DNA of 64,000 nt from Haliclona indistincta (taxonomy: Eukaryota; Porifera; Demospongiae; Haplosclerida; Chalinidae). This document shows, piece by piece, positions 32,001 through 44,100 of this stretch. A program made the translations under genes and the position numbers. The stretch lies in NCBI GenBank assembly GCA_964017065.1, contig OZ024783.1, positions 12,098,313 through 12,162,312 of the forward strand. Direction: 5' to 3'. The number at the start of each line of letters is the position of its first letter. Position 1 is the stretch's first letter. The notes below the pieces were generated by a model that had not been told where the DNA came from, made no database searches, and saw only the letters and a program-made list of their open reading frames with translations.

Positions 32001-35000
32001 TCGCACACAATCCATTCAAGTGGATTGTAATTCCTCTCTGATATGTGGTGGAAATATAGTCAAGGTTCAAATTACCTGTGCTGTTTCCAGGTCCACTATC
32101 CTCATGACCACTTGTGCCTGCAGCAATGCGTACGCCAACTGTGGGTTGTTTAACAGTAGTTGACGAGCTTCTTGTGGAGTGTGCTGGATACACCACTGTA
32201 ATACATTAGCAAAATTTAACTTACATGCTCATTATACATTATACAGCACTTCTTGTTTTTAATTTACGTGATTTTTAATAATAGTTTTTGCAAAATCTCA
32301 GCAAGTAAACTTAACTGGGTCAATGTTAGCAAAGTTGATCAATCTTAACAAAATGACACAAACGGTTCATCTATGCTGGCTACAAGTACATGCATGCACT
32401 ACAGATTAGTTGTATTCAAATAATCAAAAAGGTGTACCTTCATTTGTCTCATGAGTTCAAACATTTGTTCTGGTGGTAAGCTAGCAACTGCTTTAGTAAT
32501 TGCTTCTGGTGCTTCCTCAGGACGCACTGGCTGTCCATGTAATGGTGGCTATACAAACATCGACAAAAGTAACCAATAAATACAACAATGTACCGTACGT
32601 AACACACCTCGATTGGTCCTTTAACGGGTCCACTTGTTGGACCTACAACATGCAGGAATAGAAATGACTAAAATAATCAAATGTGCAATTACCTTTTGCT
32701 CTAAAGTTTTCTCCTGGAGCATTCATAGCACTGTCTATTCTCAGTGGACGTCCATTGAGTTCTCTCCCGGCCAGATTACGACAAGCACTCATTGCGGTTT
32801 CCATATCTTCAAATTCACAGAAACCAAATCCACGTGGTTTACCAGTACCAGGATCAAGAATCAGCCTGAGAAAATAAGATGAATAGAGAACCCAGGCACA
32901 GTTAATGTAACACAGAATTAGTTGCACAGAGATTAACTGCCGAAGTTACCTGTTAGAATCATAGTGACATCAAGCTATCAGCTAACCAAATCAACAATAA
33001 TCATAGTAAAAGTATGTCACTTCAAATAACTTTAGCAACGGACTTTAGTTTGGTTATTACTACATAACATCCTGGGACTAAGCACAGATTTGTTAATTTT
33101 GGTGCCCCAGAGCCTAGCTCACGTATTTACAGTAACAAGCTAATTTGATTTTGGTGAAAGCTCAAAAAGTTTTCTGGGTAAAATTACCCACTCGCTTAGA
33201 CTTGTTGTTCAACAATGTTTTAATAAACTGTGCACTTATTACAGCCAAACTTCAAAGATTAAATTAGTGGGTGAGACCTAATTTGTGGCAATTATTTGAA
33301 CGGCTGCTACACACATAATACACAACTGTATTTATTATTATTATCATGGCACGTACATGTACATGGGTGGACACCCACTACTGGACAGATATGAATGAAT
33401 AACATATGAAAACAATAATTTATTATAAATGTATGATTTCCTGCCGATCTATGAAAAACATATGAAATTCATATTACTAATCGTCAAGATTTTCTAACAA
33501 ATTGTATGAAAAACCTAATATGAACGGTTTGTAATTGTATGAAATTTTTTCATTTGTATTTCATATGATATGGTTATCATCTGATTTTAAAATGAATTTC
33601 GTTTGAAAAGAAAAGGTGTGTCTTGTGGGTGTGACCAATGATGAACACGTGATCGCGGATCGTGAGCGCATGAGTAGGGTCTAGCTGTAGCCTAGTACCT
33701 AGTCGTTGTTATCTCGGTTGCTGTAGCCTTTTTCGTGAGATAATCAGATGTCTATGTGTCTCTACAGCAGTCCTGCAGTTGTACAGTATGCCTAGGCAGC
33801 CGATGTGGGCATTTTTGTCCTGAGAGTAGTTAAAGACTGCCATCAAGGTGAGATCAAGACTTTACAACAACTCATTATTACACCATATTCCCAAATAAGC
33901 CACCGAGTAATAAGATTTACAAGCCATCCATTCTCTAAATCTTTCTATTCTCGATCTAACGTAAGACACAAACGACATGTAGTAATGGCATTCATGCAAG
34001 TGTAAATACGCAAGTAATACTAACTGTAGGCTAATTTCACAACCTCTGCAGCCTCGAGTTCTGCAAAGATTTCCTTGACATGACTCCCAAGTACCAACGT
34101 GCCTGGAGGTTGGGCAACACACCGACTTACCGTAATGTTCTTAGAAGTGCCTTAGCTATTAGATACCTATGGCCACAGCACATGACAGAAGACTCGCCGA
34201 CTTTATATCTAGAAATTCACCAAGAAAGCGGTAGAAAACAATTTACTGGTATTTTTCGATTAGTAAGATGATAAGCAGCCGTTTTATTACACACATATAG
34301 ACAGACAGACCCAAATGCTTAATCCTCGTGTGCCTACGTGCATATAGGTGAAATCAGAGAGGTTATTATAATTTATTACTAAAGTTTATTGTAGCAATCA
34401 TGACAGAACGAGCTGGATATTGATCAAGATCTATAGGTTGAGGTATGTATACATTACATGAACGCCAATATACTTTGTTATCATAATAGGAGGAAATCTT
34501 CTCAACATAAATTCAAATGACCGGACATAAGTTTACTTCTACTCAAAGTAAGCCATCTTGGAATAATAATGATACTGGTCTCATCAATTTTAGAGAAACG
34601 GATTTGTCACCCAAAGAAGAGGAGGAGGATAGGATGTTATAACTCTTTGCCCAGAAAATGGTATGCCTTAATAAATATCAAACTTCCCTTTATCACTCTC
34701 TTTCAATAGACATTTACATGTTAGTTAGTGTGCCCACAAGAAAGATTCATTTAATTCAAGTAAGTTCAACTTATTGGAAGTGGTCCCTTATTATAATTAT
34801 TTTTTTTCAGGAAGATGACAAAGACAAGCATACAAGTACAACTAGCATGTTTTGTGTCACTTTGGACTGTACAATTATTAATATTAAAACCAGTTTATTC
34901 TCATTCAATTTTCAAATGAATTTTATTGCGATAGCATTGGATAACCATACCGTTTATTTAGAGGAAATTTATACAAAATGTAGCTGAAATTCACACAAAA

Positions 35001-35478
35001 TTCAGTTTAAACTCATTCAATTTTCATATGAATTTTATAGCGATAGCATTGGATAACCATACAATTCATTTAGAGGAAATTTATACAAAATTTAGCTGAA
35101 ATTCACACAAAATTCAGAGGAAAAACAATAGAAACTCATACACAATTTAGATGGTAATTCATTTATATTTCATACAACTTTCATATCTTTCCTGCAGTAG
35201 TGACCGGCCTGTAGTTACATAAGACATACTCACTCACTTTAATGTGACTACTGGTCCTACTTCAGATAATACTGTCTTCAGCTGTTCCTCTGTAGTCTCA
35301 AATGCTATGTTGGCAACTGTACCAGAGATACATGTAACAATCAACATGTATGACCATCACAAACTATGTAATGCTGATTACCAAAAATAGACCGCATAGC
35401 CTTTTCCCTTTGTGGATCCATTTGATACTCCTGCTGTGGTGGACCAAGCCTACCTCCACGGCCACCACGAGGATGCAT
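29045..35478 (-). CDS. CSTF2: Cleavage stimulation factor subunit 2 (CstF-64)
   Basis: CstF-64 binds the GU-rich element downstream of poly(A) sites in the nuclear 3'-end processing machinery. Eleven in-phase minus exons are 35478-35382, 35316-35238, 32865-32693, 32642-32608, 32548-32438, 32195-32076, 31760-31557, 29482-29435, 29383-29302, 29244-29219 and 29164-29045, giving about 364 residues. The RRM has 'SIFVANIAFETTEEQLKTVL' (RNP2 region) and 'GKPRGFGFCEFEDMETAM' (RNP1). The hinge, which binds CstF-77 and symplekin, has 'KAVASLPPEQMFELMRQMK' and 'NPQLAYALLQAQVVMRIVDL'. A short Pro/Gly-rich linker follows, then the C-terminal three-helix domain 'ALIMQLLNLTDEQIRMLPMD'. The protein is shorter than vertebrate CSTF2 because the linker is reduced. 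Its introns hold piggyBac-like and CATATGAA-rich elements. Confidence 0.92.
30121..30711. mobile_element. piggyBac-like MITE flanked by TTAA
   Basis: The 591-bp element lies in a CSTF2 intron. It begins CCCTTTAACCCCTAATGACG and ends TTAAAGGG, giving short inverted ends. TTAA is present on both sides (30117-30120 and 30712-30715), the target used by piggyBac transposases. A 219-nt minus frame inside has no known domain. Confidence 0.7.
30712..31183. repeat. Second piggyBac-like terminus in inverted orientation
   Basis: The stretch ends GGCGTCATTAGGGCTCAAAGGG with the last bases at 31183. Its complement, CCCTTTGAGCCCTAATGACG, is nearly the same as the left end of the neighbouring element at 30121. 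The interior has related words in the opposite orientation (around 30960-31010). Either the whole block 30121-31183 is one element with an internal end, or two related elements were inserted side by side. Confidence 0.55.
33370..35205. mobile_element. CATATGAA-rich degenerate element
   Basis: The large CSTF2 intron 2 contains imperfect inverted ends (CCACTACTGGACAGATATGA near 33379 and the complement of TCATATCTTTCCTGCAGTAGTG near 35180). The subterminal parts are dense in CATATGAA/TTCATATG words. A direct repeat of about 115 bp (34897-35010 and 35011-35125, containing TAGCGATAGCATTGGATAAC) lies near the right end. The frame at 34080-34271 is not recognisable. This is probably an old DNA transposon of about 1.8 kb. 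Confidence 0.5.
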
Positions 35479-35694
35479 GCTGGAAACTGGAAAGTGGAAA
35501 CAAAGAGACCTAGCTCAATCGTCACACGTGCGAGAAACACCCTCAATTATCGCTCACCATCCAATGTGGGTTATTCTAGGGTTAATTTTCAGGACTACCG
35601 ATCTACAGGATACTCTAGAACGTACTTATGCCCAACCCGGCGTGCAAAATACCTCAACTACTTCATTGTGTCGCTCCTGCTAGCAACTAGAAAC

Positions 35695-36851
35695 ATGGCA
35701 GACAGCAGCAGGTTATTATATGCAGAAGTCAAGTGTACCTTTGCTGTTTTTTTTCTAGGAAGAAAAGGCACAGTGGACACAAGTCCAGCAGCAGTAGCAG
35801 TAGTGATGAAGAGAGCTACACAGATACGTCAAGTTCCTCCAGTAGCAGTAGTAGTGAATCAGGTTATCCCAATTCTATGACGTATGTGAAATGACATGTG
35901 CATGCTATAATAGCGCGCTCCAAGTGTACGTTATGTGTTCGATCTGCAGACAACTTGAGTACTCTAACTGTGACTACTGTGATAAAAATAATTATTTCTC
36001 TTGTAGAATCAGAATCTGACGAGAGACATCATCACAAGAGCAGTAGCAGTACTAAAAGAAAGAGGAGAAGAGATAGTCACAAGACAGCTCACCACTCAAA
36101 GCATCACAAGCACAGCGATTCTACCAAGAGACACAAAAAGAAGGAGAAGAAGAAAAAATCCAGTAAACCAGGTCATTAACTCTTGAGCCTATACATTTAA
36201 TGTTGATGGGGAATGTATTGCATACTATACACTAAGCAATTAATTGTTTTTAACTATAATAATTATTATGTGCTTAATTATTATTATGATGTTATTATGT
36301 GCTTAACATAATGTTATGGTATTTTTGTTCTGAGCTTATTTTTATTCGTATAGATAAGATATCAGAAAAAGATTATTTTCTCAAAAGTTCTGAATTCAGA
36401 AAATGGCTCTCTCAAGAGGTACACTAGACTTGCACAGACTACGACTAGAAAATTGACTGTTCATTATTATGACAGATTGTCAGAATTTACTTGTGTTTTT
36501 GTAATTTTGTACTCAGAAAGAGCTGTTTTTTAGTGACCTTGACTCTACTGATACAAGACAGTATTTCAAATCATTTGTGAACAAGTGGAACAGTGGACGT
36601 CTGAAATCAGTAAGTTGGTATTGATGCTAATTTACAAAATTGACTGTACTGTGTATGTTGTATACAGTTGAAATCCACTAATGGTGCAGAAATTACATAT
36701 GCCATATCAGATTTTTTTTTGTTTCTAGAAGTACTACAGGAGTGTTCAGAGCTCTTCATTGGATCACTCTGGTCAAACTGCTTACAAATGGAAGGTACAT
36801 ACTACATGCATTATTGCTAAATTTGTACAGTTTTTGAAATCACATGCATAA
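35695..36851 (+). CDS. SCI1-like nuclear Ser/Lys-rich protein
   Basis: Exons 35695-35711, 35759-35862, 36007-36171, 36354-36418, 36527-36609 and 36729 onward are in phase. The N-terminal half is low-complexity: MADSSRKKRHSGHKSSSSSS, then acidic Ser runs, then His/Lys/Arg runs (KRHKKKEKKKKSSKP), which suggests a nuclear or speckle protein. The C-terminal half is a conserved block, 'DKISEKDYFLKSSEFRKWL', 'KELFFSDLDSTDTRQYFKSF', 'VNKWNSGRLKS' and 'TAYKWK'. This resembles the C-terminal domain of plant style cell-cycle inhibitor 1 (SCI1) and its uncharacterised animal relatives. Reading through after YKWK gives a stop at 36849-36851; a further exon cannot be excluded. The gene is head-to-head with CSTF2 (216 bp apart). 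The molecular function is unknown. Confidence 0.75.
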
Positions 36852-36873
36852 TTATTCTTGTGTTTCTGCTATC

Positions 36874-37836
36874 CTATTCTTGGTCGATTGGTTGTATTCT
36901 GCGTTGTTTTAATATTTGATTCAGCAACTTCCTAGTAGCCTCAAATATTTTCTTGTTCGAAAGAATGATCAGAATACTTGCGACGATGTACAGCTGAACA
37001 GCAAGGCTTAGTCCGTACAAGATTGGTATAATGATATAGGTTGACACATTCGTGTCCGAAAGATGTTTGTCTATTGTCACACGAGCCATTAATAGTATGA
37101 TCATTAAACAGAAAACAGACACTATTGCTACATTGGTGATGAAAAGCCTTTTTACTTTGCGAGGTTGGTCATTGTTTCGATCAGTGATTCCAGAGGGATG
37201 GACAGAGATGAACATGTGCCGCATTACTTTGTAACATTTTCGGATACATAAAAATCCACTAAGAAAAAGTGTCCATAAAGAGATTACTATTCCAGTCAAA
37301 CTGACAGCAATGGGTTCCAAACAGCCTGGAATAGTTGCATCAAATTGGGCTGGAAATTTGAGAGTGAAGACTGCTGAAAATAGCACAGGTAGCATCCAGG
37401 ACAATATTAAGAGAACATAGAAGAAGTTTTGTTCAAATGTTACAGTACTGTAAGATTTTAAAACATAAATGTCAAAGCATGAATGGATAACTGCCAGTCC
37501 TGACGATATTATTCCACTTGATAGAAGGAAGGAAAATATCTGACAGCCCCAGTAGCCTAGCAACCATGATCGAAGAATCGAAGTGAAAAACACAGCACTA
37601 TTCAGGAAAACAGATACTATTATGTTGGAGACTACGGATGAGATTAGCAAAGAAATGGATTTGTCCAGCATCTTACGGTAGATAGACATCACCAATAACA
37701 GTAGAACATTGAGTGGGACAGTCAAAGTTAAGTTGGCTAGAGCAAAGATGCCTTGGATAACTGTCAAAGCGACATGGACGTCTTGAAAAACATCAGAGCA
37801 GTTGCTGCCATTGCTGAAGTTGCAGTAGAAAGACAT
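36874..37836 (-). CDS. Seven-helix GPCR-like receptor
   Basis: A single-exon frame of 320 residues has seven hydrophobic segments. They begin at about residues 25, 65, 97, 140, 178, 235 and 272. The N-terminus is short, with two N-glycosylation sites (NFSNGSN). A cysteine at the start of helix 3 (WGCQIF) and one in the second outer loop (IPGCLEP) could form the usual class A disulfide. The DRY motif is replaced by 'CFDIYVLKSY' and no NPxxY is seen in helix 7 ('GLSLAVQLYIVASIL'), so it is a divergent, probably sponge-lineage, rhodopsin-like receptor. The ligand is unknown. It diverges from the POT transporter with 289 bp between starts. Confidence 0.75.
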   Translation of the reverse strand: MSFYCNFSNGSNCSDVFQDVHVALTVIQGIFALANLTLTVPLNVLLLLVMSIYRKMLDKSISLLISSVVSNIIVSVFLNSAVFFTSILRSWLLGYWGCQIFSFLLSSGIISSGLAVIHSCFDIYVLKSYSTVTFEQNFFYVLLILSWMLPVLFSAVFTLKFPAQFDATIPGCLEPIAVSLTGIVISLWTLFLSGFLCIRKCYKVMRHMFISVHPSGITDRNNDQPRKVKRLFITNVAIVSVFCLMIILLMARVTIDKHLSDTNVSTYIIIPILYGLSLAVQLYIVASILIILSNKKIFEATRKLLNQILKQRRIQPIDQE

Positions 37837-38125
37837 GACAAGCTAGCAGCTGAGCTGTGTTTTGTCACCTACAAATAATCACCTCTTGCGTGAATTATCG
37901 AGTTATGTCTTTGTTGTTGATTATGCTTATGCCAAAGAAATTATTTTGGCATAAAACTTTTATAGTACTGCTAGTGCCTATGGAATAGAAGATAGCTTGT
38001 CTGTAGCGCATGATGGTCTGCAATTGCATATGTTTTGGCACTATTCTGGTTTGTACACAGTGGTTTGAGGTCGCCCACGCATTGTAGGCGTGGCCAGAAA
38101 AAGATGTAGGAGGGGCTTGTAAGCA
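37837..38125. promoter_or_regulatory. Divergent promoter gap, GPCR and POT transporter
   Basis: The 289 bp separates two start codons on opposite strands. The half near the transporter has CG-containing words (GCCCACGCATTGTAGGCGTG), but no core promoter motif is clear. Confidence 0.4.
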
Positions 38126-41100
38126 ATGGAGAATCGTCGAAAGCAACATCGCTCCAACAACCGGCGCTTCAGAAAGGTCAACTTTGATCGCAATGGTGAT
38201 GCCGAACGAGAACCTTTGCTTTCAGTCTCGGAACATCTTGAAAGAGTAATAGTTCGCGACGAAGATGATGCAGCATCGCAGCAGGGATCATGCCAAGAGT
38301 TGAGATCGAGCACACCCAGACGACGTGTTTTCTTACCAACGCGCCGAGGACTGAAACAGAACTTTTCAAACCGCTGTATCCCTAGATCACGAACAGTGAT
38401 GTCAATTCTCGTGTTGAATTTCCTTGGTAGTTACGCTTTTTACGGTATCGTTCAGAGCTCTGTTGTTCGTTCCGTCTTCAAGGGCACCATAACGAACGAC
38501 ACTGGTCTAGTTACTGTCATTCAGCAAGCTTTAATGGTCGGTATTGGATACGCGTTCTATCCTCTTGGTGGAATATTAGCTGACGTATACATTGGTAGGC
38601 ACCGGTCGGTAAGGTTCTGTCTTTTGCTAATTTGGGTAGCCAGTGGGCTGTTTGCTGTGAGTGCTGCAATAGGAAACAATCTAGACAGTGCTGCAGAAAG
38701 TGTGGTGAGAGATATTTTCGTAACTTGGCTACCAATGACGTGTTTGGTGGTTTATTCGGCAGCTTCTGGCGTCTTCCAAATAAGCTTGCTAGTTTTTGGA
38801 GGTGATCAACTCTTGGATGCTCCTTCAGATACCGTTAGTTCATACATATACTGGTACTACTGGATAAAAAATCTTGGTCAATTTTTTGGAACTATAACTT
38901 ATACTGGAATTGCTGCATTGAAACCGCTTGACAATGATATTGATACGTTTAACTTTGTACCCGTTGTGCAACCTGTGTTATCTATGGTTGTGCTTACAGT
39001 AGCCATAGTGTTTGACACATGTACTTCAATGCTGTATGATGCTGAGCACAGAAATTCTAACCCAATATGGCTAATATGTGGTGTGTTACGTAATTCCAAA
39101 CAGTGGCGACAACCTCCTCCCTTTAAGAGTGCGTTTCGATATGGTGAGGATCCTCCCACAGGGCTAGATTATGCTAGACAGCATCACGGGGGAAAATATA
39201 CCGATGAAGATGTTGAGGACGTGAGAACATTTGGACGAGTGGTATTATTCATACTCTCACTGAGTGGTTTTATGATGCTATACTATGCTGGCGGTCAACA
39301 ATCACTGGACTGGACTAGTGGACTGGACTGGTGGACTGGACTGGTGGACTGGACTGGCCGGGGACTATTAATTTTAAACAAGCGCGATCGCGCGCGCGCG
39401 AAACAGAACGCATGCGTGGCGCGGTGAATGTACAGCAAGCGCAGTACTATAGTACTAGTATGTGCTAGTATTATACAGTATTATGTGCATGTGTAATAGC
39501 GCGTTAAGGCTAAACTCACAACGCCCTGGCCAGCTACGATGGATGGCAGTCCTGATAGCAGTCCCATTTACATATCGTCAGCCGATGTCACTCCCGCAAA
39601 GGCAGTCGTTCTGGTAGACTCAGACGACACGTGGTCAGAATGTAACTCTCCTAGAATTCCCAGCAAATCTAGGTAAGACGATAACATTGTAGTTTATTTA
39701 TACATGTACAATAATTATTATAAGCATGTGTGTAAATTGATCATGTTTATCACTTTTAGAACACCAAAAAGAGTTCTTCACCTGGGTGATTTTGAGCAGG
39801 CGTGGCAAAGGTACATCTAATAATAATATTATTTTACTGTATTGTGGCTGTAAATAATTTTATAGCTGAATGCCTGAATGTGCGTGCATCAGTGGCAATT
39901 ATAATAATATGTGTTACTTGCAGAAGCTTCAAGCAAGACCAGCTGGATGAGGAAAGTGACGTATACGAGATGGGCGACGATGAGGAAAGTGATGTATTCG
40001 AGATGGGCGACGATGAGGAAAGTGACGTATACGAGATGGGCGACAAAGTGTATACCAGTGAAGGAATCTTACAGATGTTGTTGAATCCTAAGGGAAAAAT
40101 CTGCAAAGGCCGTCCTACAACTGTCAACCAGTCCGCAAGTTACATTGTCGATTTAAAGAGCCTTGATCATCCTGATGACATAAGAATCGATGAATATGGC
40201 AAATGGAAGTATAGTGGTTCTCATGTACATCACTTTCGTGCAGAGAGAATTTTAGACGAAGATGATGACGATGATGGTAATCTAGTATTTGAGCGGGTGC
40301 CAGCCAACACATCAGGAAGTAATGTGTACAAATTACGACGCATTCACTGTAAGCATCCTTCGAATCCAAGCTTTCAGAGATTAATTGCTTTTGTCACAGG
40401 TGAGTTGTCACTCGTTGCTAAGTACATGAATAATCTTATTTTCTTTAGATCCGCAGGGTGATTCTCACCATCTCAGCCTACTCTCTTATCGTATACCAAG
40501 TGGATTTAAACCTGTTGTGATGCCACACGGTAACTCGAAATCAAAGAAGCCGTTTTTCCCCACACTTCCGAGCACAAAAGAGCTGATTGCCCAACAAAGA
40601 TCTGGACCAAAGGAAACTGTGAGTATTGTTACTGCAAAAGTCGGTGGCATTGTCAATGCTCGAAGTGCATCAGACCTACCACGTAATGAACGACAGGCTT
40701 CATATATTCATTGTAAAATGAAACCTCGTGCTAGTTGCCATGGTGATGAGATGTTCCAAATGATACAAGAAGCCAAGGTGGGTGACAGTGCTGGCTTGTT
40801 TGTCAGAGAAACTCGATCGTCCCCTGAGCCAGCCTTTATATTAGCAAGAGAATACCAACTGGACGACCTTGTACGCTTTTGTACAGTCTCTGCTGATTTT
40901 TCAATTTTGACAGTAGATCCTACTTTTAATATTGGAGCTTTCGATGTCACTCCAATAACGTATCGAAATATACTGTTAGAAACAGTTCGATATGGTTCGT
41001 CTCCAGTTTTTATCGGTCCAACAATGATCCATTATCGAAAAACCTTTTCGACATACCTCTTCTTCGCGGCATCTTTGATTGGTTCAAGGCCCGAATTACA

Positions 41101-44100
41101 AGGAGTTCGTGCTTTTGGAACTGATGGCGAAAAAGCATTAGCCGATGGATTCAAACACGAATTTCGCTATGCCACACATCTCACTTGCTTTATTCATTTT
41201 CGAAGAAACATCAAACAACAGCTACAAGAGCGTGGGTTTTCGCCTGATGCTATAGTGGAGATAATAGATGATCTGATGGGAACCCAGAAGGGACAAGTCT
41301 TTTTCGAAGGGCTTGTAGATAGTGCATCTGGTACTCAATTCCAGCAAAAGCTGGCAATGTTGAAAGAACGCTGGCAAAAGTTTGATGGTGGTGAATCGTT
41401 TTATTTATGGTTATGTGAGCATAAAGTTGATATTATTGAGCAGACAATGCTAAAGGAAGTAAGAGAAGATGCTCATCTTGGGTGTCCACCAACTTCGTTT
41501 ACCACTAATGCCAGTGAAACGATCAATTTTGTTCTTAAAAACAAGGTAGACTACAAGGAGTGCCAACTTGTCGAGTTTGTTCAGAAACTCAAACAGGTAG
41601 TTGATGACCAAGAGAAGGAGGTGGAAAAGGCCGTTATACAAAGGGGAAAGTATCGTTTTAAATCTCAATTTAAGCACCTTGAAGTTTCTGAGGTCCAGTG
41701 GTACAAAATGACTCCACAGCAAAGAAGAAAACACTTAGATCGTGTTGCACGTGCATCAGTCGGTAATGAGCCAAGTTATAGTGTGCCGCCTTCTCTTGCA
41801 TCAGACAGTAGTATGCCTGTGCTATCAGTAGATGTTCAACAAGCAGCAAATGAAATTGCAATTCCACTGGCATGCCTGCAGGGAATCTGGACGAAAGCTT
41901 CTGAGTTACTGACAAGCACGGAAAACATAGTTTCTGCCCCAGGCTGTGATCCTGCAGCAAGGTTAGTAATTAGTCGTACAGGAAAGCGACCTCATCTTGT
42001 TCTACCAACCAAAGCAGGCTATAAATGTGACTCAGACTGTGCAAATTTTAAGGGCCTTGGAATCTGCTCTCACACTGTAGTGGTTGCTCATCTAAATGAC
42101 CAGCTATTGCAGTTTGTCAAATCTCTCAAGAAGGCAAAAAAAAAACCGAACATGACAAGTCTTGCTTTGCATGGGATGCCAACTGGAACCGGAAGGAAGG
42201 GTAGCCGTCCACCTAGGAAACGTGCAAAACCATCAACATCCGATGTAGAACAAAGGGTCGAGCGACTTGTGCCAGAAACATCAAGTGTACCTTCTCCCTC
42301 TTTCACCAACTCTTCTACAGACTCGTTCCCAACAGGTACATATACTCCACTAATATTGCCACGCCCATACTATTCACCGTCTCCATTTGGTCAGCCATAC
42401 CCATCACCATATGCTGCACCTTTTCCTTCTGGTTCAGTATGTGGGCCCTCTCAAGAATCTCCCTTTACTCTGGTGTTTATAACAGGAAATATCTCTGTAT
42501 GCTCTGGGTGCTCTGGTCGTTACTCAAAACCTGTTGTAGCTCCACACGACATTTGTGTCAAGCACACTGAAATGCGCAGATTTACACTCCCAGATGGAAC
42601 GCCTAAGAATAAGTTCGCTCCTGCGTACTACCATGTTCACCTTCATTGCTTACAAATAAACTGGCCTTCGTTTCACGCAATGTCGCTAGTGATAGAACCA
42701 GAAGTCTACTCTCAACTGTCTGACTCACATCTAAATGTACTTCGCACTTTTGGGTGTTACATTTGAGAACTTCTCCAGACTCGTGATTGACTATCTCAGA
42801 TACACTATCATGAACATAATTATTATTGTGATCATATGCACACATTGAGACTCAAATCACATCATTATACAGTATTTGATTTGGCATTTAAAATTATGTT
42901 ATGTACGTGTACTTACTCATGCGAGAAAGAGAGTGGAGATAGAACCGAGCTTAGCAACACTTCTCAAGGCAATCAATCCATAACTTGTGTGCTTATTCCA
43001 ATTAGAGCCAAGTTACAAATTGTTGCGCAATACATATTTAACTTGAACAAAATTCATTATGCCAAGACAGTAGCAGAAGCACATAATAGCTTGAAGTTGC
43101 ATTTGAGTATAGGGTGGGCAAATAACAGTTGTTCACTCACATTGCTAGATATGCATGTATCATAATTATAATACAGTTTGTGAAGCTGTAGACGGACATA
43201 CATGTTGCAGTCCGTTTCGACCTAATTGGGTCTCATCAGTACAGCGTATCACATTATGTGTGGGAACCTAGCTGACTGGATAAAAAAGAGACGGACGCAC
43301 ACCATAAAACACATGCTAGTCAACTACGGGGCATGCACAATGACTTGTGTTCAGGTCATAATAATCATATTACGTATAGATAGAATAGCTACCACGAATG
43401 CAGGTGTGACTTTCCGACAATCAGAACCATGAATCCGCCGCCCGGGGCACTGCTGAGGCTCAGATGTACGTTGGACGTCTGTATAGGCGAGACAATGTTG
43501 AAATCGGCCCATGACAGCTGTAGAACGTTCCTCTAGGACGGTGACTGCAAGGGCAGAGTGCCGTACGCACGGTAGGTAGGTTCTAGCTAGAACAACTCGA
43601 TCGAGAACAGCGTGCGGGAGGCAAGATTGGGCGGGGTTAAAACGTCGACGGACACGCCTAGATTACACAACAATGCTATGACGTCACTCAGTCCAGTCCA
43701 CCAGTCCAGTCCACCAGTCCAGTCCACTAGTCCAGTCCAGTGATTGTTGACCGCCATACTATGCTGTGAGTTTGCATTCATTGTTTTTATTGCATTAATA
43801 CTTATTGTATGATACATAGTTGCGGAACATGTCGGGTCATCAGATGGAAAACTGTGCAACCATTCTTGAATCAACGATTGTTAACAAAACACCAGCTATG
43901 ATTGAGGCTGAAGGTTATGTACTTGGGAACCTTGAGTCGCTCTTGAATAATGTGTTTATCATCTTGCTTGTGCCTTTATGTAATAGCTTATTGTTTCCAC
44001 TCTTGGGGTTTTATTTGCCTAACATGAGAAAAAGGATTGGTTTTGGTGTAATCGTACTTGTGCTGACATCAGTAACTACTACATTTCTTGAATTAAATGA

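Noticed and set aside
34080..34271. A 63-residue gene in CSTF2 intron 2
   Set aside because: It has no domain, no splice support and lies inside a CATATGAA-rich mobile element.
39287..39427. The C-terminal 46 codons of the 433-residue transporter frame
   Set aside because: This part is translated MULE end and subterminal repeat (LDWTSGLDWWTGLVDW), not transporter.
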